Shown here in pieces: positions 1-11,268 of a stretch of 64,000 nt of DNA (position 1 is the stretch's first letter; every line of letters starts with the position of its first letter). Source of the DNA: Cycas panzhihuaensis (taxonomy: Eukaryota > Cycadophyta); NCBI GenBank assembly GCA_023213395.1, contig CM041465.1:82405741-82469740 (forward strand), read 5' to 3'. Under the pieces are notes generated by a model that did not search any database, was not told the DNA's origin, and saw only the letters and a program-made list of their open reading frames with translations. The position numbers were made by a program, and so were the translations under genes.

Positions 1-988
1 GGGCTTATACAAAATATATCTGGAGTAGAGCTTCAAACCTTAGGCTGAAGGATCTACCTTGGCACAGCTATTACATGAAGCATCACACTAAAGCTATGTT
101 AAATCACTCCCAATATCCACACCAAGGTGATAGGGCTTTGGTGGTTTCCTAACAAGCATAAACTCAAAGTAAAGTCCATCTGGATAGGCATTACCTCTGA
201 TCGGAAAAATAGTGGCAAAATTAGTTGAAGAAACTGGGGCTATCACGTCCCTTTTCACATAGCTGAAAGGCAGAGATGGAGACAAGAGATCATCCAATCC
301 TACTCCTAGTTTCCTGAGAAGACCCTGTAATACACTACTTAGAGCCGTATGGCTTTCTGGAAGGTTGCTAACATATTTGACACCATTCTCCTCTTCATCT
401 GACCCTAAAATTGGGAGCCCAATGCAAAATTACCAGAGACAATGCACTGGCCAATAGGAAGACAAAAATCTTTCTCTGACATTTAGCCCTCATATATGAA
501 GGGGACCTTCACACAACAGCATCAAGAAGTAAACCCACCTTAAGTATGACTCCACGGCCCTGGGAATGGGAATAAGTATCGACCTACAACAAAATAAAAT
601 GAAGACCTGCACCGTCGACCGTAACTGCTCTCATTGAGCCAAAGAACTAGACTGGAACCCCAATCATTGCCTCTCCATCTCTGTCTCCTCTACAGCCTAT
701 AACCTATCAAAGTATTGAAGACTTAGCAGATTTGGCATGTTCAAATCGTTTCAACCTGCAGAAGCTAAACGTGCTGCAACAAAACAAAGACGAAAGAGAG
801 AATCTGGACCACCTGTCTCTGTCTTCGTCTCTTCTCCAACCTTCTCTAGCCTGCAAACAGAGCGCAGATGACATTGCCTTGCAGACCTGTAAAAAGATAG
901 CACAGTCGTTATCTCAACCCCTCTGCATTTGGATCGCCATCACCTACGTTGACCTACAGAAACACAAAGAGCACGGCCATCGCAATGA
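1..988 (-). pseudogene. Captured nucellin-like aspartyl protease N-terminal fragment, antisense to its carrier element
   Basis: On the minus strand an ATG at 493-491 opens a short basic N-terminus and a hydrophobic stretch (to about 400) that looks like a signal anchor. After a frameshift the frame runs on through KYVSNLPESHTALSS, LLRKLGVGLDDLL, FPIRGNAYPDGLYF and PPKPYHLGVDIGSDLT, then past two stops to CDASCNSCAK. This is the start of the catalytic domain of plant membrane-anchored aspartyl proteases (Arabidopsis APCB1-like, from memory), in which VDTGSDLTW holds the first catalytic Asp. Here DTGS has become DIGS and the following Trp is a stop. The stretch 494-988 is probably 5' UTR. It ends at GAAACCCTACCT (minus strand, 988-999), the same motif that bounds the other cargo at 29861. 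The piece leaves the window before the rest of the protease. It is a non-functional fragment, GC-richer than the flanking leader. Confidence 0.8.
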
Positions 989-999
989 GGTAGGGTTTC

Positions 1000-2331
1000 T
1001 ACCCTTTTCCCCCCCAGACCTCAATACATGTTAAAATTTAATTCTGTGTTATAAATCAAAACAAATCCATCAGGTCCAAGGTTTGTTTTATTTTTTTTTA
1101 TATATATAGTTATATATATATTAAGAATATTAAACCTTAGACTTTAATAATAAAACCTAAACCTTAATCACTTTTTTTATTTGAATTAAATCAACCCCCC
1201 CCCCCCCCTTCCCTTATTATACTTAATACAATCAAATACAATCTCCTCCTTTTTCTATTATGCCTTGATCCTAATCTAATTAATACCCCCCATTGTTTAT
1301 TTAACTTAAATCAAACATGATTTAAAACAACCCCTCCCCCCTTTATAATACCTTTATTCAAATAAATTTAAATAACCCCCCCCCCCCTCTCAATTATTAC
1401 TTTTTTTATTTAATTCATTATTGTATATTAATTAAATACAAACCTTCTTTTTTTTTATTTTTAATGTAATCAACATCAAACCCTTCCTTTTATTACATTC
1501 TCCCCTTTCTCCCCCCCCCCACACATTTTATTTATTTTTTTCTCATTATAATTGATATATAAACAAAACTCTTTCCTTTTAATTTTTAAAATTAACCTTC
1601 TCTTTATAAGGTATTTACAACCTTTAACCCCTTATTTTTATTATCTTTTAAATTTTCACTACACCTTTCTTCAAGTACATTTTAATGATTAAACTCAACT
1701 ACATTTTAATGTTAAAATCACTTGAAACGAATATAGTTAATCTTAGGTAAATCAAAATTAACTTTTCACCATTATATTTATTTTATTAATCATATTCATT
1801 CCTTTTATTATACTCTTTTTTATTACTATTTCTCCCCAACACTTAATCTATAGATTTGAATTATGCCATTTAATCCTTAAAATTATACATCTATTTCTTA
1901 AAATAAAAAGGAAAATTAAATACATTAGTTACAAAGTTGTTTTTAGGTAAAACACTTACTTTGTTAAGGGGAATTGTTTATTTTTTAAGGGGGGTATTTT
2001 ATTTTGAAAGGGGATAGTTTATTTTCAAAAAGGGGTTGTTTATTAAATAGGGACTATTTATCAAATAGGGACTATTTATTCAAAGTAAAGGGGGACTATT
2101 TTTCTAAAAGAACTATTTTTCAAAAATGACTGCTTAAGACAACATTTTAAGAAGTTGTTTGTTTATTTCTATTTACAAACACATGTTTTTTTATCTTAAA
2201 TTTAATTAATACATACTAGAATATCTTCTTGAATTATATCTGTTAATAAGATTAGTACTTTCACTAGGTAATTATTTTTTCAGTCACCTTCATAACTTTT
2301 CAATATATAATTAAACCTCAACACTCCCAAT
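1000..2331 (+). other. Leader of element A(+): C-run block then PPT-like repeat block
   Basis: Non-coding leader between the cargo and gag. The segment 1170-1540 has several degenerate units of the form TTTAAATCAA followed by long C runs (about 1194-1207, 1376-1387, 1513-1522). The segment 1966-2125 has G-rich repeats. The same two blocks in the same order occur in the minus-strand relative (C-runs 29590-29720, G-rich repeats 29095-29225, read on its sense strand), so they belong to the family and not to chance. Confidence 0.75.
1966..2125 (+). repeat. Tandem PPT-like repeats (about 20-bp unit) in leader
   Basis: About seven degenerate units, each a purine run of the AAGGGG to AAAGGGGGA type followed by CTATTTATT-like sequence; starts near 1967, 1985, 2007, 2026, 2045, 2064 and 2085. 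The core matches the element's own polypurine tract AAAGGGGGA next to the 3' LTR. Confidence 0.8.
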
Positions 2332-3390
2332 ATGGCATTAATGACAGGGACAGTCACCTGCATTCTAATTCCAGTATTAACCAGCTCAAACTATGCCAAC
2401 TAGAGGAATCGCATATCCCATCAGCTCAAATAGCAAAATGTATGGCGATATGTGACAGGTAAATTCCAAAAACCAAAAGTAGATGCTACTGAGGGTCTTA
2501 TGATATATCTGATAAACTCGGATACCGCATTAGGCACCATATTAAACTCACTCTCACCAGAAATCAGTTGGCAATTTTTTAGAAAAGATGACTTAGCCAT
2601 TGTCTAGAAAACCTTGGAAGAAAAATATGACAAGGTTGACACACATCGAGTGGCTGTCTTACAACAGCAATTGTATAATCTGACTTTTGATGACTTTTCA
2701 AATGTTAAGGATTTTTTAACTAAAATCCAATCAATTAATAAAGATTTAGATAACTGCATTAAATCTAAAACTAAAGAAGGTGATGTAGAAAAAATAACTA
2801 TGCATGTTAGAGATGACGACACGCTCGTACGTCTTGCAGTTAACAAATTATAAAAACACTTTAATCTTTACTAAGCTGCCAGACAACAAGCTGGCAATCC
2901 ACCTATCACATTCAATCAGTTAACAAACCAGCTAATTGAACATCAGACAATGTTAATTAAAATAGGTGCAATAAAAGATCATTCACAGGCTTTGTTTTCT
3001 AAAACTAAGCCATAATTTAAAAACAAACAACATAATAACAATTTTCATAATAATCAAAAATTCCAAAAACCTCATCGAGGTTCACCATCTAATTCACAAA
3101 ATAATGTTAAATATTCTGGTCCAACTAAAAACCAGAATACTTCTAATCAATTTGTTTCTAATATAAATAATGTAACTTTTCTCAGAACACTAGTTGTGCC
3201 TACTGTCATAAAATAGGCCATACTATTGATATCTGTAGAAGTAGAATTGCTTTAGAAGTATGAAAAGCTTCCAAGGGATTACAAAATAAACCACAATCCC
3301 ATTCTCAATCCCATTTTTAATCCCATTCACAATCACGACCACAAAACCGTTAATTTCAACTTCTGCGTTTGTTGCTCCTTCAAATCAACC
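2332..3390 (+). pseudogene. gag: copia gag (broken), element A(+)
   Basis: Start ATG at 2332 chosen because the minus-strand copy has an aligned ATG (28902) and the same first residues (MALM). The N-terminal part contains SNYAN-stop-RN where the sister reads SNYADWRN, so the stop replaces Trp. The middle (2614-2853) is the UBN2-type gag core, with HRVAVLQQQLYNLTFDDF. A CCHC knuckle is visible at about 3192-3240: C-AY-C-HKIG-H-TIDI-C, all four ligands intact. Several stops and frameshifts break it. Gag would form the virus-like particle and bind element RNA; no function is expected now. Confidence 0.88.
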
Positions 3391-4880
3391 ACCATAATGG
3401 ATCCTTGACTCTGGTGCATCCCATCAGATGACTGGACACTAGAAAAATTTAACCACTTATCAATCTGAAACAAACTCTGAAGAAGAGATTTCTTTCGGTA
3501 GTGGTAATCAACTCAAAGTCAAAGGATCTAGTGATGTTACCCTAAAGGATGGTTCAATTAAGGACGTTTTTTACGTATCTGGTTTGTTACTAAACTTACT
3601 TTCAGTCTATCAAATTTGCCAGAAAGACCTTGTCATCGAATTCTGGAAAAATAAATTTGTCATTAAGGATCCATTATACAAATTCAAATGTATTGTCTCA
3701 AGACCTATTGATCATAACATAGGTCTCTATAGTCTGACCAGTCTTCAAAATAATAAATCAAAATCTTTTAGTTCCTTCATTGCCAAATCTGACTCAGTCA
3801 GCAAACTTTGGCATGCAAGATTTGGCCATACTAGTAATGGCAAACTGTAATATTTAATTAAGCATGAAATGGTCCATGGTTTACCACCCTTAAACACTGT
3901 TTATGGTGTTTGTGAAGCCTATGTGACAGGCAAATAACACATGGATCCATTTCCATACAAAACTCAATACCGAGCAACTGCTCCACTCAAACTTGTCCAC
4001 TCTGACATATGTAGACCCTTTCATGTACCATCATACTCAGGATCTCGTTATTTTGTTACATTCATAGATGATTATTTAAGAAAATGTTGGGTTTATATAC
4101 TCAAAACACATAGTCAAGTATTTGTCATTTTCGTTGAATATAAAACCTTAATTGAAAATCAATCAAATTCAAGAATCAAAATATTCTGATCTAATAATGC
4201 TAAGGAATATTTAAGTAAAAAATTCAATTCCTTCTGCAAATCACATGGAATTAAATTCCAACATTCAGTTGTATACACACCTCAACAAAACGGTGTTGCT
4301 GAATGCAAAAACCGTACTCTTGTTAAAATGACTCGTTGCATGTTACATGCAAAGAATCTAGATTTAAAATTATTGGCAAAAGCAATTAACTGCTCTAACT
4401 ATTTATTAAATTGTTTACCTAGTAAATGTCTACAGAATGTTACTCCAGAACAAAAATGGTCTAGAAGAAAACCATCTGTCTAACATTTACGAATCTTTGG
4501 CAGTATCGCATGGGGACATATCCCTCACGAAAAACGTAAAAAGTTAGATAAAAAAAGTCAAAAATACATCTTCGTTGGCTACAGCAAAGAGAGCAAAGCT
4601 TATAGACTCTTCAATCCAGTTGCGCATAACATTTCTATTTTGTGTGATGTAATATTTGATGAAGAAGGATCTACTTCAACATCTACTTATGTAGAACTTC
4701 CTATTGAAGATTTGTTAACCAACACTCGTTTGGTTAACCCTTCTGATAAATAAGTTGATTCAGAAATTATAGATTCTTTATCAACTCAAGTCCAAAATTG
4801 GACTCTATTTGAACCCATTGAAACAGATCCTTCCCTTCAAGCTAGTACATCAAATCAACCTACAACCTCAGATATAGTTA
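3391..4880 (+). pseudogene. pol: copia protease and integrase (broken), element A(+)
   Basis: The protease signature WILDSGASHQMTGH lies at about 3402-3440 with its catalytic DSG intact. GAG-pre-integrase follows (KLWHARFGHTSNGKL near 3805; VCEAYVTGK near 3910), then the integrase core: HSDICRPFHVPSYSGSRYF (about 3999) with the first Asp, a second motif SNNAKEYL (about 4189) where the sister has SDNAKEYL, and the Glu in NGVAECKNRTL (about 4291). Stops fall at 3848, 3935 and 4186 among others. The second catalytic Asp is lost here, so integration activity is excluded for this copy. Confidence 0.88.
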
Positions 4881-6510
4881 CTTACAAGTAACCTATTTGG
4901 GCAACTAAAATGCTTGTTGATGCTGGATCTGATGTAGGCAATCCTATTGATACTAGGTGCACACGTGCACAAAAACTACATGCAAATTTTTCCTTAATGG
5001 CAAAAATAATAGAAAATAATGATCCCAAAACTTTTAAACAAGCCAGCAATAATCCTGTATGGCAGGATGTTATACAAACTAAATTTGCTGCCTTAATTAA
5101 AACTTCAACTTGGGATCTAGTTCCTCTCCCACCTGGAAAAAATATTATCGATTGTAAATGGGTTTATAGGACTAAATATAACTCAACAGGTGCAGTGGAA
5201 AAATATAAAGCTCACCTTGTTGCCAAAGGATTTTCTCAAATAGATGGCATTGACTATAATGAAACCTTTGCCCCTGTCACAAAGATTAATACAATTAAGA
5301 TAATTATTGCTCTTGCAGTCAAGTTTGGTTAGGAAATCCACCAAATGGATGTTAAGAGTGATTTCTTGAATGGTGATCTCAAAGAAGAGATCTATATATC
5401 ACAGCCACCTAGATTCATTGAAAATCCTAATTTAGTCTATAAACTTAAAAAATCTATTTATGGTTTAAAACAAGCTCCTCGATCTTGGTATACCAAAGTC
5501 GATTATTTAATCCACATTGGATACACTAGATGTATTAATAATCTAAATCTTTATTTTAAACATGAAAATGAAAATCTTACTATTCTAATCCTTTATGTTG
5601 ATGATATTATTAGTATTGGATCATTAATTCATGATATTCATCATCTCAAATCAACTTTAATGAACAAATTTAAAATGACTGATTTAGGTCTATTACATTA
5701 CTTTCTAGGTTTACAAGTTTATCAAAATCAATCAAATATAAAACTATCTCAACCTAAGTATATTCTCGATTTAATTTAACAGTTTAACATGGAAAATGCT
5801 AAACCTATATCCAATCATTTACAATTAGGAGTTAAATTATCTACTGATTGTCCAACTCTGTTATGTGATCCAACTCTATATAGACAACTCATTGGTAGTC
5901 TAATCTATCTTACTCACACCTACCCTGACATTTCTTATACTGTTGCTTTATGCTCCCGTTATATGCAACAACCACACAAATCTCACTAGAAATTCGCTAA
6001 ACGCATCTTACGCTATCTAAAAAATACTGTGTTTTATGGTTTAACTTATAACTTTTATAATAAACCACTAACATTAATTGGATATACTGATTTTGATTGG
6101 GCAGGTGATTCAAATAATCGTAAATCTACTTCAGGTTATGTATTTTTTATTGATTCCTCTCCTATTACTTGATCTACCAAAAAAATGCAGGCACTAGCGT
6201 TATCAACAACTGAAGCTAAATATTGAGCATTAGTCGAAGCTAGTAAAGAAGCACTTTGGCTAAAATCACTACTAAATGAAATCTGTCTGACTCTAAACTC
6301 TTCAATTGAAATTAAAGTTGATAATCAATGTGCAATTGCTATTGCTACTAATCCTGTTTCTTATTCTAGAACTAAACATATTGAATTACATCAACATTTT
6401 AGTTATTGATAATCTTGTTTGTTTGTCTTATTGTCCAATAGATTTATAGATTACTAACATTCTTACGAAGTTATTAACTGAACCAAAGTTTTTAAATCTC
6501 TAAGATTTAT
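4881..6510 (+). pseudogene. pol: copia reverse transcriptase and RNase H (broken), element A(+)
   Basis: RT_2-type copia RT: WKWVYRTKYN-like start near 5155, then MDVKSDFLNGDLKEEIYISQPP at 5345, the KLKKSIYGLKQAPRSWY motif near 5440, and the catalytic LYVDDI at about 5590 (intact YVDD). The RNase H part follows from about 6060: GYTDFDWAGD, STSGYVFF, ALSTTEAKY, DNQCAIAIA and TKHIELHQH. Stops at 5330, 5777, 5987, 6171 (replacing Trp in IT-stop-STKK) and 6225 break the frame. The protein-level match to 25221-25817 on the other strand is very high. Confidence 0.92.
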
Positions 6511-6584
6511 TGTAGATAAAAGAAGTCTCCATCAAAGGGGGATCACCGTGATGAAACTCTTCTTTTGTCTCCAGTACAAAAGTT

Positions 6585-6599
6585 TATATTAAAGGGGGA
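6585..6599 (+). other. Polypurine tract, element A(+)
   Basis: ATTAAAGGGGGA directly abuts the TG of the 3' LTR. A second near-identical purine run (TCAAAGGGGGATC) lies about 60 bp upstream near 6534. Confidence 0.85.
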
Positions 6600-7049
6600 T
6601 GTTAGAATATATAATGTAAACTTTATGTTTTATTATGTTTCTTAATGTTATTATTTAGTCACATATCTTAAATATAATTTAAGTGATTATAATGTTATAA
6701 ACTTATGATTAATTTAATAATTTGTGGATGGTCGTTTAAATGCAGAACTGCATTTCAACGAACCTTCGTTGTATTTATTCATCTCCTAAATTCATGGAGT
6801 GGGTTCTAGGAATCTAGGAGGTCTGTCCAAATGCCTGACTAAAGGCTATTTTAGGGGTTGGTTATTTTGTATAGTAGTTTCAGTTATTTATTAATAAAAT
6901 CTAGCTTAAGAGGTGGTTTTTCTTCCCCAAAAGGGGTTTTCCACCTGTCAATCTATGTGTGCTTATGCAGTGTTATCTTTTAGTAATTTCCTATTATTAT
7001 TTACATTCCTTGATCTTGTTGATGCTGCATTTGTGCCTTTATTCTCACA
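6600..7049 (+). repeat. 3' LTR of element A(+), 450 bp
   Basis: Starts TGTTAGAATA after the polypurine tract and ends TTATTCTCACA. Alignable along its length with the LTRs at 24155-24600 and 31197-31642. It contains a 26-bp near-perfect inverted repeat at 6734-6759 (right arm CTGCATTTCAAC) and the U5-like block around CTTCCCC/GGGGTTTTCCACC at about 6920. The TATA region is decayed to TATTTAT here. Its neighbour at 7050 is a cut family-B LTR. Confidence 0.92.
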
Positions 7050-7325
7050 TATAAGAACATTAATTCATATTATAAACATGTGAATACATCATTTGAATTA
7101 ACCCATATTTACTTGAGAGTATGTAAAAATCCTTCAATAGGTGGTGTTGATAAAACACTAAGGGAGATGACCCCATAAAATTTATACTTTTAGGGGAGGA
7201 GGGAAACCTCCTCAACCTCTAATTCAAATTAATATAAAATAATATGCAACATTAAATATACCTTACCTCACTTATCTTTGAAGGTTGTGTATTGCATACT
7301 CCAAGGTGGGGTTATGTGATGAGCA
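7050..7325 (-). repeat. Truncated family-B LTR, minus orientation
   Basis: Read on the minus strand it contains TCATCACATAACCCCACCTTGGAG, then GGTTGAGGAGGTTTCCCTCC, then ends at AATTAATGTTC next to element A. The same blocks occur in the LTRs at 36319-36690 and 42660-42974. The final ~35 bp are missing because element A(+) inserted here. Confidence 0.75.
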
Positions 7326-8162
7326 ACCTGAATCAATATACCAACGATCATCGTCTTCTTCTTTGGTAGAAAAACTATATAGGAATAATTTGTTATTGAC
7401 CTTTGACTTAGATGGATTTTGAGCATCTCCTCTAGTTAGTGGTCCATATTTTGAGAAGCATTTATCTTCATTGTGGCCACTTCTATGGCAATATGTACAA
7501 TATAATGGATCTCTCCTTCCATAACTTAGGATTCTGCTTCTTAGATGAGATCAATCAATATTAAAGGATCTCCCCTTTTCCTCATAAGGTTGAGGAGGGT
7601 TGTCTCTTGGCCTATTTCCATAACATTCTTAGTTTAACCTTGAAAATTTAGGATTTCCTTAGTAATTTAGACAATAAGTATGATTTTTAAATTATCTCCT
7701 TTGATTTGTATGCCTTGGAGGGTTGTCATTTTGTTGGAGTCCTCCTTGTCTCCTTTGATAAGGGACTTGATATCTTGAAGGGTCTTGTCTAGTATCCCTT
7801 CTAAGATTTCCAACCTTTCTTCTTAGAGGTGATTCCTTTTACCATGAAGTTTCTACTTAGGAGTTGGATTGAATACAGGCCTTTGTAGCAAAGGTATGTT
7901 CTAGAGACTCATTTGCACTTTGTTTCTCTTCTATAGACATAAGCATGCCATGAAGTTGTTCTACTTTTAGAGTGTTTATATCATTTGAAACACTGATGCT
8001 AGTGGTGACCATTTCAAAATATCTAATAACTCCAACACATCTAAGGATGCTTTCAACTAACCTTTGTTCAGTTAGGGTATTTCCAAGAGACCTCATTTGA
8101 TTTATAATGTCTTGTACTTTGGTTATAAACTCTATTACACATTTATTAAGCATCATGTGCAA
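7326..8162 (-). pseudogene. gag: copia gag and start of protease (family B-like), broken
   Basis: From 8162 downward an open stretch reads as the UBN2 gag core (VQDIINQMRSLGNTLTEQRL; ILRCVGVIRYFEMVTTSI; MLMSIEEKQSANESLEHTFA). A basic, stop-interrupted region follows, with a CCHC knuckle near 7490-7450 (C-TY-C-HRSG-H-NEDK-C) and the protease opening DDRWYIDSGCSSH near 7345. The frame then passes straight into LTR-type sequence at about 7325, so integrase and RT are missing. The gag N-terminus is also missing, replaced at 8165-8190 by LTR sequence of the opposite orientation. Confidence 0.85.
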
Positions 8163-8184
8163 ATTTTTAAACTTGCTCCTTCTA

Positions 8185-8332
8185 GTTGATGGTGCTTATC
8201 GCCTCCCCAAATGTCTATTTAAGGGGTGGGAATACCTCCCTCATGTTTTTTAACACCGCCATCATTAGAAATTTGATGTTAATGCAAAATGTGCTCAATG
8301 TAAAGTCTCGTTGTGCTCCTCTATGATCCACA
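8185..8332 (+). repeat. Right part of 5' LTR, element H
   Basis: Contains ATTTAAGGGGTGGGAATACCTCCCTC and TTTTTTAACACCGCC, comparable to family-B LTR blocks on the minus strand at 7050-7325. It ends CCACA two bases before a primer-binding site. Confidence 0.6.
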
Positions 8333-8334
8333 TT

Positions 8335-8374
8335 TGGTATCAGAGCTTAGACTACCCACATTTGGTATCAGAGC
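8335..8374 (+). other. Duplicated primer-binding site, element H
   Basis: TGGTATCAGAGC, complementary to the 3' end of initiator Met tRNA, occurs twice, at 8335-8346 and 8363-8374, each preceded by CACATT. This is a 28-bp tandem duplication just after the LTR. Confidence 0.85.
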
Positions 8375-8830
8375 ACCACATTTGTATTAAGACTCAGCTA
8401 CTTGGTTTGATTTAATTATATGTTATATTAAAGTTCAACTTTAGGCATTATAAAGTTTATTTCATTTTATTTTTTAATTTATATTTATATTTTTATATTT
8501 GCTTCTTGGGTGACTTGATAGCCTTGATTCGGTAAGCTTGTGCATCAAATCCAATGCTCAAAATCCCTACAAGTGACTTACTTCATTACCTATCAATTTT
8601 CATCTAATTTTGTGGCTTACAGAGAAAGATCTAGCTTCCAAAGTCACTCAAGCCTCCGTTTCTCAAGTTTTTCATCCACTTTTTCATTATTTTTCTTAAA
8701 TTTTTTTTGAATTTTTTTTTTAGAATATAAGTCATCCTATTCGGGTTCCCTCGTGGGTCTATCTCAGCTTAGATAGGAGAGTATTTGAAGTTCGTTTTAC
8801 CTTTGTAGCATCAACATGCTCTCTGTTTAG

Positions 8831-9016
8831 CTACCGCTCATGTTTATTCCCTTCGATATATATATATATATATATATACATTGTGATATTTCTGTTCATG
8901 TTTTTCTGAATGTTGTTGACCGAGCCCATGAGGAAGATCTTTGCACCTCTCCCCTTATTGATACTTGATCGATTTCTAGCCCTCTGCATCACCTCCATGA
9001 ACACTGGGCAGGTCAT
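8831..9016 (-). other. Antisense coding-like patch in leader of H, unidentified
   Basis: A minus-strand frame opening MTCPVFMEVMQRARNRSS and continuing GRGAKIFLMGSVNN is GC-richer than its surroundings and then runs into a (TA)n-encoded tail. It occupies a place comparable to the cargo slots in the other elements. I do not recognise the protein. It may be a small host-gene fragment or a chance frame. Confidence 0.3.
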
Positions 9017-10226
9017 GCCATTTAGCCTTTTTTATTCAAATTTTATAAATAAACGTAACTCCTATTAACGTTATTTTATTTTATAAAGTTTATAAAAATT
9101 AAACTATATTATATAACCTTTTAGTTCCATTTCATAAGTGGTTAGCCCCCCCTCAAGAACTTAGCGTCCAGTCCCATCTCGCTAACATGACCTCTAGCTT
9201 GTTTATCAAAGGGGCCAACTCAATCCTATAAACTTTTTCTTTTCATTTTTTTAATTTATGCTTAATACATAGAGTACTTGGCCTTTTTTGCAATATCTTC
9301 TCGTTGGAGTACTGGTTTCTAACAAAACCTATTCCATTGAGTCCAAATTTTTATGGGATAAAGTATAAACTATCTATTTGCTGCTTTTGGAGTTGATTTG
9401 ACCTAGTTTTAATGAGTTAAAGTCAACTATTTTCTCCAGCTTTTAATTTATTAACATAAAGAGGACCTTTCACTATTTTTTATATAACTTTTCCGTTTGA
9501 CATCAAATTTTAGATCCGTTAGTTTCATTAGAAATATGACTCATTTCTCCTTGTACTGACATATTTACTTATAAGTTTTAAAGTGTTTTTGTAAATGTTC
9601 AAAGCTGATAAATTTAAGATACATAAGTACTCCTAGTTTATCATTATTTTATATTTTTTAAATATTGATTCTCAAGTTTAATTAACTTAAAGTATATTAA
9701 GAAGATTTTAATTTATATTTGATCTTTTTTACATTATTTTATAAGGATTTATTATCATTTTATAATCTTTTGAGCCCCCTTACTCTGGTTAAGCCCCAAA
9801 AAAGGGTCACTTCACTTGTGTATTAAAATCTTGAGTTGCAAGCACCCGTTTTCCAAACAGTCAAATTTGTTAGAAAGATATTTTATTATTCTTCAATATG
9901 GTATAATCTCATTTTAATCTAATATCATTTAGTAAGACTTTAAGGCTGATTAACTTGACTATTAGATTTGTCCTAACAGGCTTATTTCCTTAACTCTTTA
10001 AGGGGTTTTTTATTTTAATCAAGTCATATTTACTTTCCTAGTTATTCATTATACATGTTTGAATCTTTTATTTAGCTCTTATATAGTTTTTCTAAGATTA
10101 TTTATAGCTAAAGATTGATTTCATACACCAAAAGTAATCAACAAGATAAGTGGGCCTACATATCAAACTGGTTATATTTCTTTATTTTGAACTCTCTTAG
10201 TGGAAGCTTTTCTTCATATTTTTCAT

Positions 10227-10408
<182 letters not shown>

Positions 10409-11268
10409 ATTCCTACTTTATACATCTCCACTATGGTAAAAAAGGATAGTAAATTTGCTTGGATATATTTGAAAATGAATTCAATTCATTCAATTTGACT
10501 TAATTAAGCCACTTATCTCTATTGAAAACTTTAAGATTTGTTCAAATATTTCATTGTATTAAACATTTATATTTACTAAAAGCATTAAGAAAGGGCATAT
10601 ACATCCTTATTACTTCTTCATTATGTTAAATAAGAAAAGGCAGGTGCATTTAATCAATATCATTTATTTGAAGAAAATTTCATTAGTTGTCTATTTCAAT
10701 AAGAAAGTTATCTATACAAGCACTTCTTCTTGTTTGATCATTTTATTTCAAAGAGTATTTACAATCATACATCCTAGGTGCATTAATTTATTAAGCTTTT
10801 GTATTTCTTTTAAAGGCATTTTTTGTTGAAAAATACATCACACATCAAAAGTTCACTTGTTAAAAGTATTCTTGATTCATTATTGCACTTATAAATTTTG
10901 CATATAGTTTCTAGTACACTTTATTTTTAAAGGAATATTTTATTTTTAAAGGCATTGCATCTCCTTTCTTGGAAGTTATTACTTGTATATTTCTTTCAAA
11001 GGTCTATTATATTATTCATTTAATCTTGCTTAGATGATATTGTTTTTCATTCAAGTTATTTTGTTTTGTATAAAAAGAATCTTTTAAAATCCTGAGCAAG
11101 ACCACATCATTATTGATTAATTATGTTTAAAAAGGACATTGTCTTGCATTCATTTTGAAAGAATATTTTTATCATCTACTTCATTCAGCATAAGAGTATT
11201 AAAATCATTTAAGGATTTGTCTATTTAAAAATCTTTTTTTTCTATTATATACTAAAGTTTTCTATATA

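Larger units (their letters stand above)
1..7049 (+). mobile_element. Ty1/copia LTR retrotransposon A(+), 5' LTR outside window
   Basis: Decayed autonomous copia element read left to right: antisense host-gene cargo, long leader, gag with CCHC knuckle, protease, integrase, reverse transcriptase, RNase H, polypurine tract and 3' LTR. The order protease-integrase-RT-RNase H is the copia order. Every coding domain carries in-frame stops or frameshifts, so it cannot be autonomous now. It is clearly related in LTR, leader and proteins to the minus-strand copy at 24155-31642. Its right end cuts a family-B LTR at 7050. The left end and the target-site duplication are beyond the window. Confidence 0.93.

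Noticed and set aside
732-1034. 100-codon + strand frame in the A(+) cargo
   Set aside because: Lies opposite the probable 5' UTR of the captured protease; no recognisable domain, and it runs into the leader C-run region.
1130-1165. Interstitial telomere repeat (AAACCTAAACC near 1155 and 29757)
   Set aside because: Only two irregular units in each leader, not TTTAGGG arrays.
8335-8346. tRNA gene fragments at the TGGTATCAGAGC sites
   Set aside because: Only 12 bases match and they sit exactly beside LTR ends, as primer-binding sites do; no cloverleaf follows.
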